35,976 bases of DNA from DALYDP01 sp964348685 (GTDB lineage Bacteria > Patescibacteriota > Gracilibacteria > Peribacterales > Peribacteraceae). This document shows, one piece after another, positions 21,921-34,201 of this stretch. The notes below the pieces were generated by a model. The model worked only from the letters and a program-made list of their open reading frames with translations, was not told the DNA's origin and did no database searches. Positions within the stretch are counted from its first letter, which is position 1. Every line of letters begins with the position of its first letter. The stretch lies in contig CAYGDM010000003.1 in the NCBI GenBank assembly GCA_964348685.1, positions 1-35,976 of the forward strand, read 5' to 3'. The position numbers were made by a program, and so were the translations under genes.

Positions 21921-21948
21921 GCCCTGATTTTTGGCTTGAATAAGGGCT
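21911..21948 (+). other. palindrome and alternative hairpin at the DUF192 gene end
   Basis: GGGCTCATGAGCCC (21911-21924) is a perfect 14-bp palindrome containing the stop codon. AGCCCT (21920-21925) can also pair with AGGGCT (21943-21948), so the two structures exclude each other. No T run follows, so it is not a standard terminator. The rest of the gap to 22062 holds the promoter of the giant gene. Confidence 0.5.
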
Positions 21949-21990
21949 AATTTAAATATTGACGCTCTACTGATTTCGCGTGTTTTGGCC

Positions 21991-22019
21991 TTCAAGGAAG
22001 AGTTGTTTTCTGCTATACT
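21991..22019 (+). promoter_or_regulatory. promoter of the giant fibre gene
   Basis: TTCAAG (21991-21996), 17-nt spacer and TATACT (22014-22019) with extended TGC. Predicted transcription start near 22026 gives a leader of about 36 nt and excludes the in-frame GTG at 22023. Confidence 0.65.
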
Positions 22020-22061
22020 TATGTGATTTCTTCGCACTGCGGAGAAACAAACACACAATCA

Positions 22062-25000
22062 ATGCTTCTCAAAAAAACAATCGCCGAGCTGGAGAAAGCC
22101 CTGGAATCCGGGGCTCATCCGAAGCTCGCGCGTTCGTCGCGCTCTGAGAAGCTGGCGTGGATCGGGACGTTCATCGCCGAAGCCGGGTACGCCGATCTGA
22201 ATCGTGACGAGCGCGGCGTGGTTCGCGCCTACATCCAGGCCGTGACGGGATATTCCCGCGCTCAGATGACTCGGTACATCGGCGCGATGGCTCCGAAAAC
22301 GGTCCGTGTTGCGGTCTCCGAAGTCATTCGTACCGAGATGCCACAGTTCGGCCGGTTCTACGGAATCGTCGGGCTCACGTCGCTCATGCTGCTCGCGATC
22401 GTCGTCACTATTCCGCGATTCGCTCCGACCAGTCGTCCGCTCGCGTTCTTGAATGCCGAACATTCGATTCCCGCGAGCGACGTGACGTCCGCAATGCCGC
22501 GTTCGATCGTGGTCACGACGCAACCGGCGGATGCTCAAGGCGGACACGTCTTGTTCGCGATGCAGGAAATCGCCGATGACGCGCCGGTATCGTCCGAGCG
22601 CGAAGTCGTCGCCGCGGCGACGTTGAGCGACTTGCGGTTGCGCGTCGAATCCCGTCGCGCCCAGCGCTTGCAGGAATTGCTTTCGCCGATTGGCGGCCGC
22701 AACGAGCAGCTTGTTGTTTCTCCCGGTGGCGCCGCCTCGTCGCTCTTCGATGCGCTCGGTACCGGTCTTGAAGGCCAGGTGCTCACGGTGAAAAACGGCA
22801 GGATCGTCTGGGCTCATCCTAACTTTTCGGGCACCGGTCGACGCCCCCTGCCGGAGGGCGGTGATACCAACACATCCAGCGGTGAGCCCGCTCGCCGTGG
22901 TGGTGGCGGTGGCGGTAATGCTACGTCTGGAACGAGTACGACGAACACGACAACGACGATTACGCAGACGATCGACAGCGACGAGTGGACCGACGCGACG
23001 GGCATCACGTATCTCACGGACCTGACGCAGAATGTGGGCATCGGCACGATCACACCGAGCGTGAAGCTCGACGTCGTCGGTACGATCTCCGGCACGGCGC
23101 TCACGATTTCATCGCTTGTGGACTGCAATACGATCGACACGGATGCCGATGGAAACTTCGTGTGCGGCACGGACGAAGGCGGTGTTGGTGCTTCGGCGGA
23201 GGTCGGTACCGCAAGCTTTACGGGTGCGGTAATCCGCATCGCTGATTCGCGCTATGTAAACATTGCCGGCGACACGATGACTGGCGCGTTGGTCATCGAT
23301 CTGCAGGGTCTGACGACGGGCATTGGTCTCGAGGTGGTCGAAACAATTTCCGGTTCCACCATCTTCGCCAACCGCGGTCTCTCCACCTCCGGCTCTCTCG
23401 TCTGGGAAGGAGCAGCCTCCGGCGCCTCTCTCTACATTGGCGGCTCGCTCCAGGGTGTCGGTCTCACCGATTGCGATGCCTCGACCCAAACCCTGAACTG
23501 GGATGCCACCACCGGCCGTTTCTCCTGCGGCACGGATGCAGATACCGACACCACCTACACCGCGGGTCAGAACCTCGCATTGAACGGCAGCGTCTTCTCG
23601 CTCAACTCTACGATCACCGGTGCGCTCGTTCGCTTCAACACTGTCTCTGGTTCGACCATCTACGCCCAAAGCACCCTCGCCTCGTCGGGTTCTTTGGCAG
23701 TCGATGGCACTGCATATCTGAATTCTGCAACGCCTCTCAAGCTCACCAACGCCGGCTTCTTCGGATGCACGGCACTTGAGACAGACGCGGACGGCGACAT
23801 CGTGTGCGGCAGCGACGCAGACACCAACACGACCTACTCTGCAGGACAGGGGATCACGCTTAATAGCACGGCGTTCTCTCTCAGTTCGTCGATCTCCGGT
23901 GCTCTTCTCGAATTCCAGACCGTGTCTGGTTCGACCGTGTACGCGTCGCAGTCACTCCGCTCTTCTGGTTCGCTCGTCTGGGAAGGCGCCGCTTCGGGGG
24001 CATCGCTTTATATCGGCAGTTCCCTCCAGGGTGTCGGCCTCACCGATTGTGACATCGCCGGCACGAGCAAACTTCTCTGGGATTCCACGACTGGCCGCTT
24101 CTCCTGTGGCACGGATGCCAACACTGGCACGACGTATACCGCTGGCCAGAATCTCGCGTTGAACGGCAACGTCTTCTCGCTGAATACGACGATCACTGGT
24201 TCGTTGCTCGAGTTCCAGACCGTGTCTGGCTCCACCGTCTTCGCAAGCAGTCTTCTTCGTTCGAGCGGCGCCCTCGTGACCGAATCCGGTGCGTATATCG
24301 ATGGCACCACGTTCGTCGTTCAGGCCGGCAACAATCGCGTGGGTATCGGCACCGCGACCCCATCGGCCGCGCTGCACGTATTGCAGGAAAATGGTGAAGT
24401 ACGCTTCGACACCGGCGATGCGGATACGTTCCGACTTTCATTTTACGAGGGTGGTTCGGAGCGTTCGTACATCCTGAACGATCAGGTGGCAGCAAGCTTC
24501 GATATCGCTTCGGACAATCGCATTGTGCTCCAGTCGACTGATTACGTGTATGTCACGGGTACGAACTATGTGGCGATCCAGAGTGCCATGACCGTGACGA
24601 CGAACAACGTCGGTATCGGCACGTCCGGTCCGGATTCGCCGCTTGAAGTAATTGGCACCGCTTCTGGTACGACGGTCTACGCTAGTAACGCACTCCGTTC
24701 TTCCGGCTCGCTCGTCTGGGAAGGAGCAGCCTCCGGCGCCTCTCTCTACGTAGCCAGCTCTCTCCAGGGTGTCGGCCTCACCGATTGTGACATCGCCGGT
24801 ACGAGCAAACTTCTCTGGGATTCCACGACTGGCCGTTTCTCCTGTGGCACGGATGCCAACACTGGCACGACCTACACCGCGGGCCAGGGTCTCGGCCTCA
24901 ACGGCAGCGTCTTCTCGCTCAACTCTACGATCACCGGCGCGCTCGTTCGCTTCAACACTGTCTCGGGTTCGACCATCTACGCCCAAAGCACCCTCGCGTC

Positions 25001-26028
25001 GTCGGGTTCTTTGGCTGTCGATGGCACCGCATACCTCAACGCTGCTGCCCCTCTCAAGCTTACCAACGCCGGCTTCTTCGGATGCACCGCGCTTGAAACC
25101 GATGCCGACGGCGACATCGTGTGTGGATCCGACGGCGGTGGTACGTCATACACCGCTGGCCAGAACCTCACGCTGAACGGCACGGCCTTCTCCCTCAACA
25201 CAACCATTACCGGCGCCCTTCTTGAATTCACAACCGTCTCCGGTTCCACCATCTTCGCCAATACCTCTCTCCGCTCTTCTGGTTCCCTTACCTGGGAAGG
25301 AGCTGCCTCCGGTGCCTCCCTCTATATTGGTGGCTCGCTTCAGGGCGCAGGCCTCACCGATTGTGATGCGGACAGCCAGGCGCTCGCATGGGATGCGACG
25401 ACCGGCCGCTTCCTTTGTGGCGACGACGATTCCGCTGCGAGCGGGCTCGGCGTGAACGAAGGCGACATTCGTTACGTAAACATCGACGGCGACACCATGA
25501 CCGGCACGCTCGTCATCGACTTGCAGAACCTGACGTCCGGCATCGCTCTCGAAGTCATTGAGACGATCTCGGGCTCGACGATCTTCGCGAATAACGGACT
25601 GTCCACCTCCGGCTCCCTCGTCTGGGAAGGAGCTGCCTCCGGCGCCTCTCTGTATATTGGCGGCTCGCTCCAGGGAGCTGGTCTCGCCGATTGCGACCTC
25701 GCTTCGCAAACCCTGAACTGGGACGCCACCACCGGCCGCTTCTCCTGCGGCACGGATGCAGACACCGACACCACCTACACAGCGGGCCAAGGTCTCGCCC
25801 TCAACGGTGCAAACGCCTTCTCCCTCAACACAACGATTACCGGTGCGCTCCTCGAATTCACAACCGTCTCCGGCACAACGGTCTTCGCCAACACTTCTCT
25901 CCGCTCTTCTGGTTCCCTTACCTGGGAAGGAGCTGCCTCCGGCGCCTCTCTGTATATTGGCGGCTCGCTCCAAGGAGCTGGTCTCGCCGATTGCGACCTC
26001 GCTTCGCAAACCCTGAACTGGGACGCCA
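22062..26028 (+). CDS. giant membrane-anchored repeat fibre protein, 5' part
   Basis: This is the first 1,322 codons of a giant protein broken by an assembly gap. Residues 1-98 are helical and cytoplasmic-like, with TGYSRAQMTRYI (62-73) resembling a helix-turn-helix of integrase or transposase proteins. One transmembrane helix (about 99-118) follows and no cleavable signal is present. Residues about 120-310 form a linker ending in a Gly run and Thr/Asn-rich stretch. From about residue 325 come beta repeats of the tail-fibre type (VGIGT..P...LDVVGT.SG). Then come tandem modules of about 99 residues (type A, WEGAASGASLYIGGSLQG) mixed with type B (YLN...LKLTNAGFFGCTALETDADGDIVCG). Each module carries one pair of cysteines. 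The ATG at 22062 is chosen because the promoter overlaps earlier starts. Confidence 0.88.
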
Positions 26029-27490
26029 NNNNNNNNNNNNNNNNNNNNNNNNNNNNNNNNNNNNNNNNNNNNNNNNNNNNNNNNNNNNNNNNNNNNNNNN
26101 NNNNNNNNNNNNNNNNNNNNNNNNNNNNCCACCACCGGCCGCTTCTCCTGCGGCACGGATGCAGACACCGACACCACCTACACCGCGGGACAGAATCTTG
26201 CATTGAATGGCACGGCGTTCTCTCTGAACTCTACAATCACAGGAGCACTCGTTCGCTTCAATACGGTCTCCGGTTCCACGATCTACGCAAAGGAACTCCT
26301 CGCATCTTCCGGCTCCCTCGCCGTGGACGGCACCGCTTATCTCAACGCCGCAGCTCCGCTCAAACTCACGAATGCAGGATTCTTCGGATGCACCGCACTC
26401 GAAACAGATGCCGACGGTGACATTGTCTGTGGATCTGACGCAGATACGAACACCACCTATACCGCTGGCCAAGGTCTCGCCCTCAACGGTGCAAACGCCT
26501 TCTCCCTCAACACAACCATTACCGGCGCACTCGTTGAATTCCAGACCGTCTCCGGCACAACGGTCTTCGCCAACACTTCTCTCCGCTCTTCTGGTTCCCT
26601 TACCTGGGAAGGAGCAGCCTCCGGCGCCTCTCTCTATATTGGCGGCTCACTCCAGGGAGCTGGTCTCGCTGACTGCGATCTCTCCTCCCAAACCCTGAAC
26701 TGGGATGCAACGACCGGTCGCTTCTCCTGCGGCACGGATGCAGATACCGACACCACCTACACCGCTGGCCAGAACCTCGCATTGAACGGCACGGCCTTCT
26801 CCCTCAACACAACGATTACCGGTGCGCTCCTCGAATTCCAGACCGTCTCCGGTTCCACCATCTTCGCAAACACTTCTCTCCGCTCTTCTGGTTCGCTTAC
26901 CTGGGAAGGAGCTGCTTCCGGCGCCTCTCTCTATATTGGCGGCTCGCTCCAGGGAGCTGGTCTCGCTGACTGCGATCTCTCCTCCCAAACCCTGAACTGG
27001 GATGCAACGACCGGTCGCTTCTCCTGCGGCACGGATGCAGATACCGACACCACCTACACCGCTGGCCAGAACCTCGCATTGAACGGCACGGCCTTCTCCC
27101 TCAACACAACGATTACCGGTGCGCTCCTCGAATTCCAGACCGTCTCCGGTTCCACCATCTTCGCAAACACTTCTCTCCGCTCTTCTGGTTCGCTTACCTG
27201 GGAAGGAGCTGCTTCCGGCGCCTCTCTCTATATTGGCGGCTCGCTCCAAGGAGCTGGTCTCGCTGACTGCGATCTCTCCTCCCAAACCCTGAACTGGGAC
27301 AGCACCACCGGCCGCTTCTCCTGCGGCACGGATGCAGACACGGACACCACCTACACCGCTGGCCAAGGTCTCGCCCTCAACGGTGCAAACGCCTTCTCCC
27401 TCAACACAACCATTACCGGCGCTCTTCTTGAATTCACAACCGTCTCCGGAACAACGGTCTTCGCAAACACTTCCCTCCGCTCTTCTGGTT
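23391..27490 (+). repeat. tandem coding repeat array (about 297-300 bp period)
   Basis: Type A modules begin near 23391, 23968, 24706, 25281, 25611, 25911, 26593, 26890 and 27187. The last three are exactly 297 bp apart and almost identical in DNA sequence, and 25611 to 25911 is 300 bp. Type B modules (GTAYLN...FGCTALETDADGD) are interposed near 23690, 25010 and 26311. Further diverged copies continue to about 30,380. Confidence 0.9.
26029..26128. other. 100-N assembly gap
   Basis: One hundred N of nominal length interrupt the giant gene inside a type A module. The bases on each side are the same point of the module, sharing CCA. The reading frame changes across the N run only because 100 is not a multiple of three. 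Confidence 0.99.
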
Positions 27491-30400
27491 CGCTGTCGAT
27501 TGAAGGACGCACTTACTTGTCAGCGGGAAGTTTTACTACACCGAGCCTTACATTCCAAAATGATACAACGTCCGGCCTCTTTAGTAGCGGTAACGGCATG
27601 AACGTCATCGTCAGCGGCACGAACAGGTGGGGATTCGTAGATACTACATTCTACGATGTGACGGGCGCGAACGGCCCGATGCTTCTGAGCGGTACTCCGT
27701 CCGCGACCGCGCCCTCGTTTACGTTCGTGAATGACCCGCACACGGGCATGTACAGCGGATCGAACGACATCATTTCATTCACCGCGGGCGGTACAGACCG
27801 TGCCCGCATCGACACGACGGGCATCGAAGTTCTGGGCACCGCCTCAGGTATGATTGTGCATGCGCAGGATTTGCTTCGTTCCTCCGGTGCTCTTGCCATC
27901 GACGGCACCGCCTACTTCAACGCTTCCGCTCCGCTCAAACTCACGGACGCTGGCTTCTTCGGATGCACCGCGCTCGAGACAGACGCGGACGGTGACATCG
28001 TGTGTGGATCCGACGGCGGCGGCACGACCTACACGGCCGGACAGGGTCTCGGTTTAAATGGCACGACGTTGAGTCTTAACGCGACGATCACCGGTTCGTT
28101 GCTCGAATTCCAGACCGTGTCCGGTTCCACAGTCTACGCCTCTCGCGCCCTCCGTTCATCCGGCGCACTCATCACTGAAGGTAATGCCTACATCGGCAAC
28201 TCGGCATTCCTTGTTGATGCGACAAGTGGTCAAGTTAGCGTGGGTGCATTGACGTACGGTGAAAAGTTCCAAGTGGACGGCGATGCCCGCATCAGTACGA
28301 CGATGTACATCGGTACGGGCGGAGCTGGCACCGATACTACGATTAGCCACGGGTCCATCGATGCATATAATTACGGTTTGGGAATGGGGGATCTCTTGAA
28401 GCTTAATCCGAGCGGCGGCAATGTCAGCATCAACAAGACGACGGGCAAAGCCGCACTTGATGTGCTCGGTACGGTTTCCGGTACCACTGTGTACGCAAGT
28501 AATACTCTTCGCTCCTCCGGCGCGCTTGCCATCGATGGCACCGCTTACTTCAATGCTTCCGCTCCGCTCAAACTCACGGACGCCGGCTTCTTCGGATGCA
28601 CCGCGCTCGAGACAGATGCCGACGGCGACATCGTGTGTGGATCCGACGGCGGCGGCACTGCATATACGGCGGGTCAGGGATTGTCGCTTAATGGCAGCAA
28701 TGCCTTTTCGCTCAACACGACTATCACGGGTGCACTCCTCGAATTCCAAACCGTCTCCGGTTCCACGGTGTTCGCCAATAACGTGCTTCGTTCGTCCGGT
28801 TCCCTCGTGACCGAATCCGGCGCGTACATCGACGGCACCACATTCGTCGTCCAGGCCGGCAATAACCGCGTGGGTATCGGCACATCGACACCCGATACCG
28901 CGCTCGATGTTATCGGCACGATCTCGGGTTCCACCGTGTACGTGACGGATTCCATCACCGGTCCGAACAGTATGATTGATATCGGCGGTCACATTCAACC
29001 AACCATCAGCGGCTTCTTCACGCTTGGAACCGTCACGAATGAGTGGTACCAGTTGTATTCCAACTGGGGAGTATTCTCGTCTGGCCTCGGCATCGGCACT
29101 GAAATGTCTTCCTCGCAGGCGAAGCTAGAGGTCGCTGGTACCGCGTCCGGCCGGGTTCTCTTCGCGAATGACTCCCTGCGTTCAAGTGGCTCTCTCGTGT
29201 GGGAAGGAGCGGCCTCCGGCGCCACGCTCTATCTCGGCGGTTCGCTCCAAGGCGTCGGCCTCACCGATTGCGATGCGGACAATCAAACGCTTGCGTGGGA
29301 TGCCACGACCGGTCGCTTCAGCTGCGGCGATGATGACACAGGTGGATCGTCCGTGAGCGCGGGGCAAGGACTTTCGCTCGATGGCACCGTCTTGACGCTC
29401 AATGGCACGATCTCCGGTTCACTTCTCGAATTCCAGACGGTTTCCGGCTCCACGGTGTATGCCTCGAAAGTCCTTCGTTCGTCCGGCGCTCTCACGTGGG
29501 AAGGCGCTGCCTCCGGCGCGACACTCTATATCGGCGGTACGTCGTCGCTGCTCGGTCAGGTAACGATCGGCGACGGCTCCTACACGAGCCCCGGCCTTAA
29601 ATTCAGCGGTGCCACTACGGGTATGTTCCGCGGAACAGACGGCCGCATCGAATTCGTTGTCGGAGGCATTACTGCGTTGCAGATGTATGGCGATCGTACG
29701 ATGATGATGAGAGGAGCGGCGAACTTGCCCGGCATCGCGTGGGGTGACGGTACGACGACTGGTCTTTTCGGTCCTACGACGTCGACGGTCGGAATCGCGA
29801 TCGCTGCGAATGAAGTTGCACGCTTCAATGCCACGGGTCTCAATGTGATTTCGACGGTTTCCGGTTCAACCCTCTACGCAGCCAATTTCTTGAGGTCATC
29901 CGGTTCTGTCGTATGGGAAGGCACTGCCTCCGGCAACACGCTTGTGGTAAGCAGGGTTGCGAGTCATTTGATCCCCTCCGCCGACGAAACATGGGATCTT
30001 GGTACGTCCGCCAACCGTTGGCGTGATTTGTACCTCTCTGGTGGCACGCTCCATATGGGTACAGCAGGCGACGAAGCGACGATCAAGTTTGACGGCGCAA
30101 ATAATCGGTTGGCCTTCGATACGAATGGCGACGGCGTCTCCGAAATGAGGATCGATGCCACGTCCGGGTTGTCGTTCGTCGGCAACGGCACGCTCTCCGG
30201 CAAAACGCTCTTTGCCACGACCTCGCTTCGCTCCAGCGGATCGGTGACGTGGGAAGGAGTCGCTTCCGGTGCGGCTCTCTATGTCGGTGGAACAGTCGAG
30301 GGAGCGGGCCTCGGCGACTGCGATGCGGGCGCGACGAGCAAGCTCTTGTGGGATGCCACAACGAAGCGCTTCTCCTGCGGCACGGATCAAGGCGGCGGCA

Positions 30401-33400
30401 GCGGCCTTAGCCAAACGTCAGGCGATGAACGCTACGTGAATCAGAGCGGCGACACGATGACTGGCGCGCTGACGATCGACCGTCAGGATAACGGCCTCGT
30501 CGGTCTTGAGGTCAACGAAATGATGTCGGGTACGTCGCTGCGTGTTACGGGTACGGGCGTGTTCGTCGCGGGCGATCCGGGATACATTCCGTTGACCGTC
30601 ATCGGCGCCCCGTCCCAGTCGGATAACTTATTGGAATTCAAGGATTCCAGCTTGGCCCTGTTGGCTTCGGTCGCGTCCGACGGCGCGTTCACCACGAAAG
30701 GGGATTTCCTCACCATCAACTCCGATCTCGCCAACGCCAATCCCACCATCAACTTCGGCGCGAACGGCAGCACGTATGGACTTTTCTATAATGTCAGTTC
30801 GAGCGAGTTCGAATTCAATGCGCAGCTTCAAATCGGAGGCGCTTTGCAGGCATCGACAGACGTAGTTGCCGACAGCAACATCACGCTTAACGCCGACAAC
30901 TCTGGCGTCGACGCCGTGCTCACCTTCGGCAGCGACGGTACCGCCGAGACGATCACGTTCGAAAACAGCACCGATTTCTTCAACGTCAGCGACGACGTGA
31001 ACATCACGGGCGGGTTGACCGTCATCGGCGCGGTACGCCTCGAAAACTACGACGGTTGCACGGCCCTTGAAACGGATGCCGACGGCGACCTTGTGTGTGG
31101 CACGGACGACTCGGGTTCGATTTCGATTATTAATATCGGCGGCGCGGGCGCACAAACGTATAACTTCCTCAGCTCTGGCGCGACGCCGAGCGAAGGCTCT
31201 ATCAACGGGTCGAACGATTTCTTCATCGAAGGAGAATTCGAAGTCGACGGCACGGTCCGTTTCGACAACTCGCAGATCACGCTCTCGTCCTTTTCGAACG
31301 GTGGCTCGGGTTGCAGCTCCCTTGAAACCAATACATCTGGCAACCTCGTATGCGGCACGGACGATACGGGTACGGCGGGCTGGGGATCGGATTACTTCAC
31401 CATTACCGATGGCGGCACGACCGAAACAATCGACGAGACGAACTCGATTACGTTCTCGGACGGCACCGACATCAACGTGTCGGTGGGCATGACGGATACG
31501 GTCACGATTGCGTTCACCAACGCGAGCGGTTACTACAAGAGCGGCGACAGCGTGAGCTTTGGAAGCGTTGCCGCATCGAGCTTGAGTGTGTCGGGTCTCT
31601 CCAGCTGCAATACGATCGATACCGATGGCGGCGGAAACTTCACCTGCGGTACCGACGAAACCGACCTTGCGGAAGCATATCCGACATTGGATCCGACGCT
31701 CGGGTCCGGCGAGGTGCTCGCGCTCGACGAATCGAATCCGGTCTTCGTGAAGCGCGCGACGGGCGCCCCCAATGAGCGCGTGATCGGTGTGTATTCCACG
31801 AAGCCGTGGAAGACGCTTGGTAAGACGAAATTCCCCGACAACATCAAGGCGCCCGTTGCGCTCACTGGTCGCGTGCCCGTGAACTTCTCGCTTGAGAACG
31901 GGTCTGTTGCGATCGGCGACGCGGTCAGCGCGTCTTCCGTGGAAGCGGGCAGCGCCAAGCGTGCGAACGAGGGCGACGCGACGATCGGTTACGCTCTCGA
32001 TAACTTCGACGAAACATCCACAGGCACCTTGCTCATCTTCGTCGACCTCGATCCGGCGAAGTCGGCCACCATGCTCGTGATGAACACCGACGCGACGAAT
32101 GCGAATGACACGGTCATGAGCGTGTCGTCCGACGTGAACGGCAACGACGATCCCATCTTCCGTATCGATGCCGGAGGTTCAACGTATATCGACGGTTCCT
32201 ATAACAGCGCCGGCGCCGACTATGCCGAATGGTTCTTCTCGTCCGGCGTCGCGCCGGTTCCGGGAGAAGTCGTGTGTATCGACGTCTCGCGTTCGAACAC
32301 GGTGAAGCGCTGCGATCGCGATGGCGACGACAACGTGATGGGTATCGTCTCCACGAACCCGGCCTTCATCGGCAACGTCATCAGCGGCGCCGAAGGCCTC
32401 CCGGTCCCGGGCGCGGTGCTCGTCGGCCTCATCGGCCAGGTGCCCGCGAAGGTGATCGTTGAAAACGACGAACCGATCCGTCCCGGCGACAGCCTCACGG
32501 CCGCGTCGATCCCGGGCTACGCTCGCAAAGCGCGTGCCGGAGAATCAACGGTGGGCGTCGCGCTTGAGCCCTTCGATTCCACTGAGGGCGAAGGTCTCAT
32601 CAATGTGCTCATCTCGCGCCGCAACCAATCGCTCACGGTCTCGGCGGTCGAAGAAGAAATCCTCGCGCAGATCCAGGCGATGGAAATCGAAGACGAAGTC
32701 GAAATCATGGTGGCGCAGGCGATGGGAGACCTGAACGTCGACCAGTCGATCATCGACGAAGTCGCCCGCCAGGTCGACGCGCTCAACGTGCAGACTGCTG
32801 TCGAGCTCGAAGTGGAACGCCAGATCGATCTCCTCCGCGCCGAACTCGCTGCTTCTTCCGGAACGGGTGAGACGGTCACGGTCGCGACGGGCACGTCGTC
32901 GGTTCTGCCGTCCGACCTTGTTGCGTCCACGTTGCAGCTCACGGCGTCCCTCTCGGTCGACGGCGACGCCAGGATCGTCGGCGACTTGCACCTCGATGGT
33001 GCGCTCGTGACGAGCGACCTCTTCGTCCCCGGAGTGCTCGCGGTCGACGGTTCGCTCACCGCCAGTACGATGGACGTAACCGGCGACGCGGACGTGTACG
33101 GCACACTGACGCTGCACGGCCCGCTCGTGATGGGTTCCGGCGCGTCGTTGCAATTCGGTTCAGGCCTTACTCTTGCGGATCTCATCGTGGAGCGCTCGCT
33201 CGCCGTCCTTGGCGATATCACGGTCGACGGCTTCGCATCGTTCCTCGGCGACGTCGCCATCGAAGGTGAGCTCACCGTCTCGCGCCAGGCAGGTCATATC
33301 ACGGTTCCCGCCGGCGGCACGGGCGCGACGTTCGCGTTCACTCCTCCTTTCAAGGGTACGCCTGTTGTCACAGCATCTCCGAACAAACCCGTCCTCTACG

Positions 33401-34110
33401 CCGTGTCGATCGCGACATCCACTGGGTTCACGGTGTCCCTCGCGGGTCCCGCCGAATCCGCGGTCACGTTCTCGTGGGTCGCGCTCATCATTCCGAACGA
33501 TCGCGCGACGCTGGATGACGCGCCCTCCGATGGAGGCCTTGTCTTCCCGGTCGATGACCGCGGAGTGCCGGTGTCGTCATCGCTGCAGTGGAACGCCTGC
33601 ATCCGCGGCATCCCGCTCTTCGATGCGACGGGCATCCCGTATAGCTGCGATCGCTACCACGACGGCAATACGTGGGAACACCCCGACCTGCACTTCACCT
33701 TCGTGTGGAACGACGCGCTGACGCCGCCGTACATGCAACTTCCCGAAGGGTACGTTTCGACCGTCACGGAAAACAGCGCCAGCGTTCGCGCCGCGATCCT
33801 CGAGGTGAACGGCATCCAGGAGCCGCAAGACGAACCGGTTGAAACGGAAGAAGAGCCCGTCGAACAGCCGGCGACCGCCACGGGCGATGTCATAATCGAC
33901 GAAGAACCAGCCGTCGGTACCGGAGAAGTCGTCATGGAAGATCCGATCGTCGTTGAACCGACGGAACCTGTCGCGGAAGAACCTGTCGAAGAATCGGTCG
34001 CCGACGAACCGGTGATCGAAGAAGCTGTCGTTGAACCGATCGTCGAAGAGCCTGTGATTGAAGAAGCTATTGTTCCGGAAGGGGAGACGGTCGAAGTGAT
34101 CACTGAATAA
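26129..34110 (+). CDS. giant membrane-anchored repeat fibre protein, 3' part
   Basis: This continues the gene from 22062; the first two bases complete a codon started before the gap. It adds about 2,659 residues. To about 27490 there are nearly identical A modules. To about 30380 there are diverged A and B modules mixed with tail-fibre-like units (ETWDLGTSANRWRDLYLSGG). From 30400 to 31650 there are looser beta repeats, and around 31660-32620 two domains with ETDLAEAYPTLDP and DYAEWF. Then come a helical coiled-coil-like part (32640-32860), a regular beta-solenoid (32930-33290), a lectin- or knob-like beta domain (33300-33490), a segment with Cys and Trp (33500-33820) and an acidic Glu/Pro/Val tail (33826-34107). 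No LPXTG sorting signal is visible. A phage-tail-like adhesin or surface fibre is the best guess. Confidence 0.88.
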
Positions 34111-34147
34111 ATCTCTTGCACAAAGATGCGTTCTGCACGGACATATC

Positions 34148-34176
34148 TTGCGGGTTTAACCGTGTATTCCTATGCT
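34148..34176 (+). promoter_or_regulatory. promoter of the 140-aa gene
   Basis: TTGCGG (34148-34153), 17-nt spacer and TATGCT (34171-34176). The in-frame ATG at 34172 overlaps the -10, so the start is taken at 34202. Confidence 0.6.
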
Positions 34177-34201
34177 GCGGACGCATTTTCCCCAAGCACT
34201 T

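Noticed and set aside
22023..22061. GTG start of the giant protein
   Set aside because: It lies before or at the predicted transcription start; the resulting 13 residues show no signal-like features.
22059..22817. Minus-strand frame opposite the giant gene 5' end
   Set aside because: Shadow frame with Arg/His/Glu-rich composition, no promoter and no recognisable family.
26129..26420. Apparent frameshift or premature end of the giant gene after the N run
   Set aside because: The frame change comes from the nominal 100-base gap length. The module sequence continues in another frame immediately after the gap.
23391..27490. CRISPR array suggested by regular repeats
   Set aside because: The period is about 297-300 bp, the whole array is one open frame and the repeats are protein modules, not short repeats with unique spacers.
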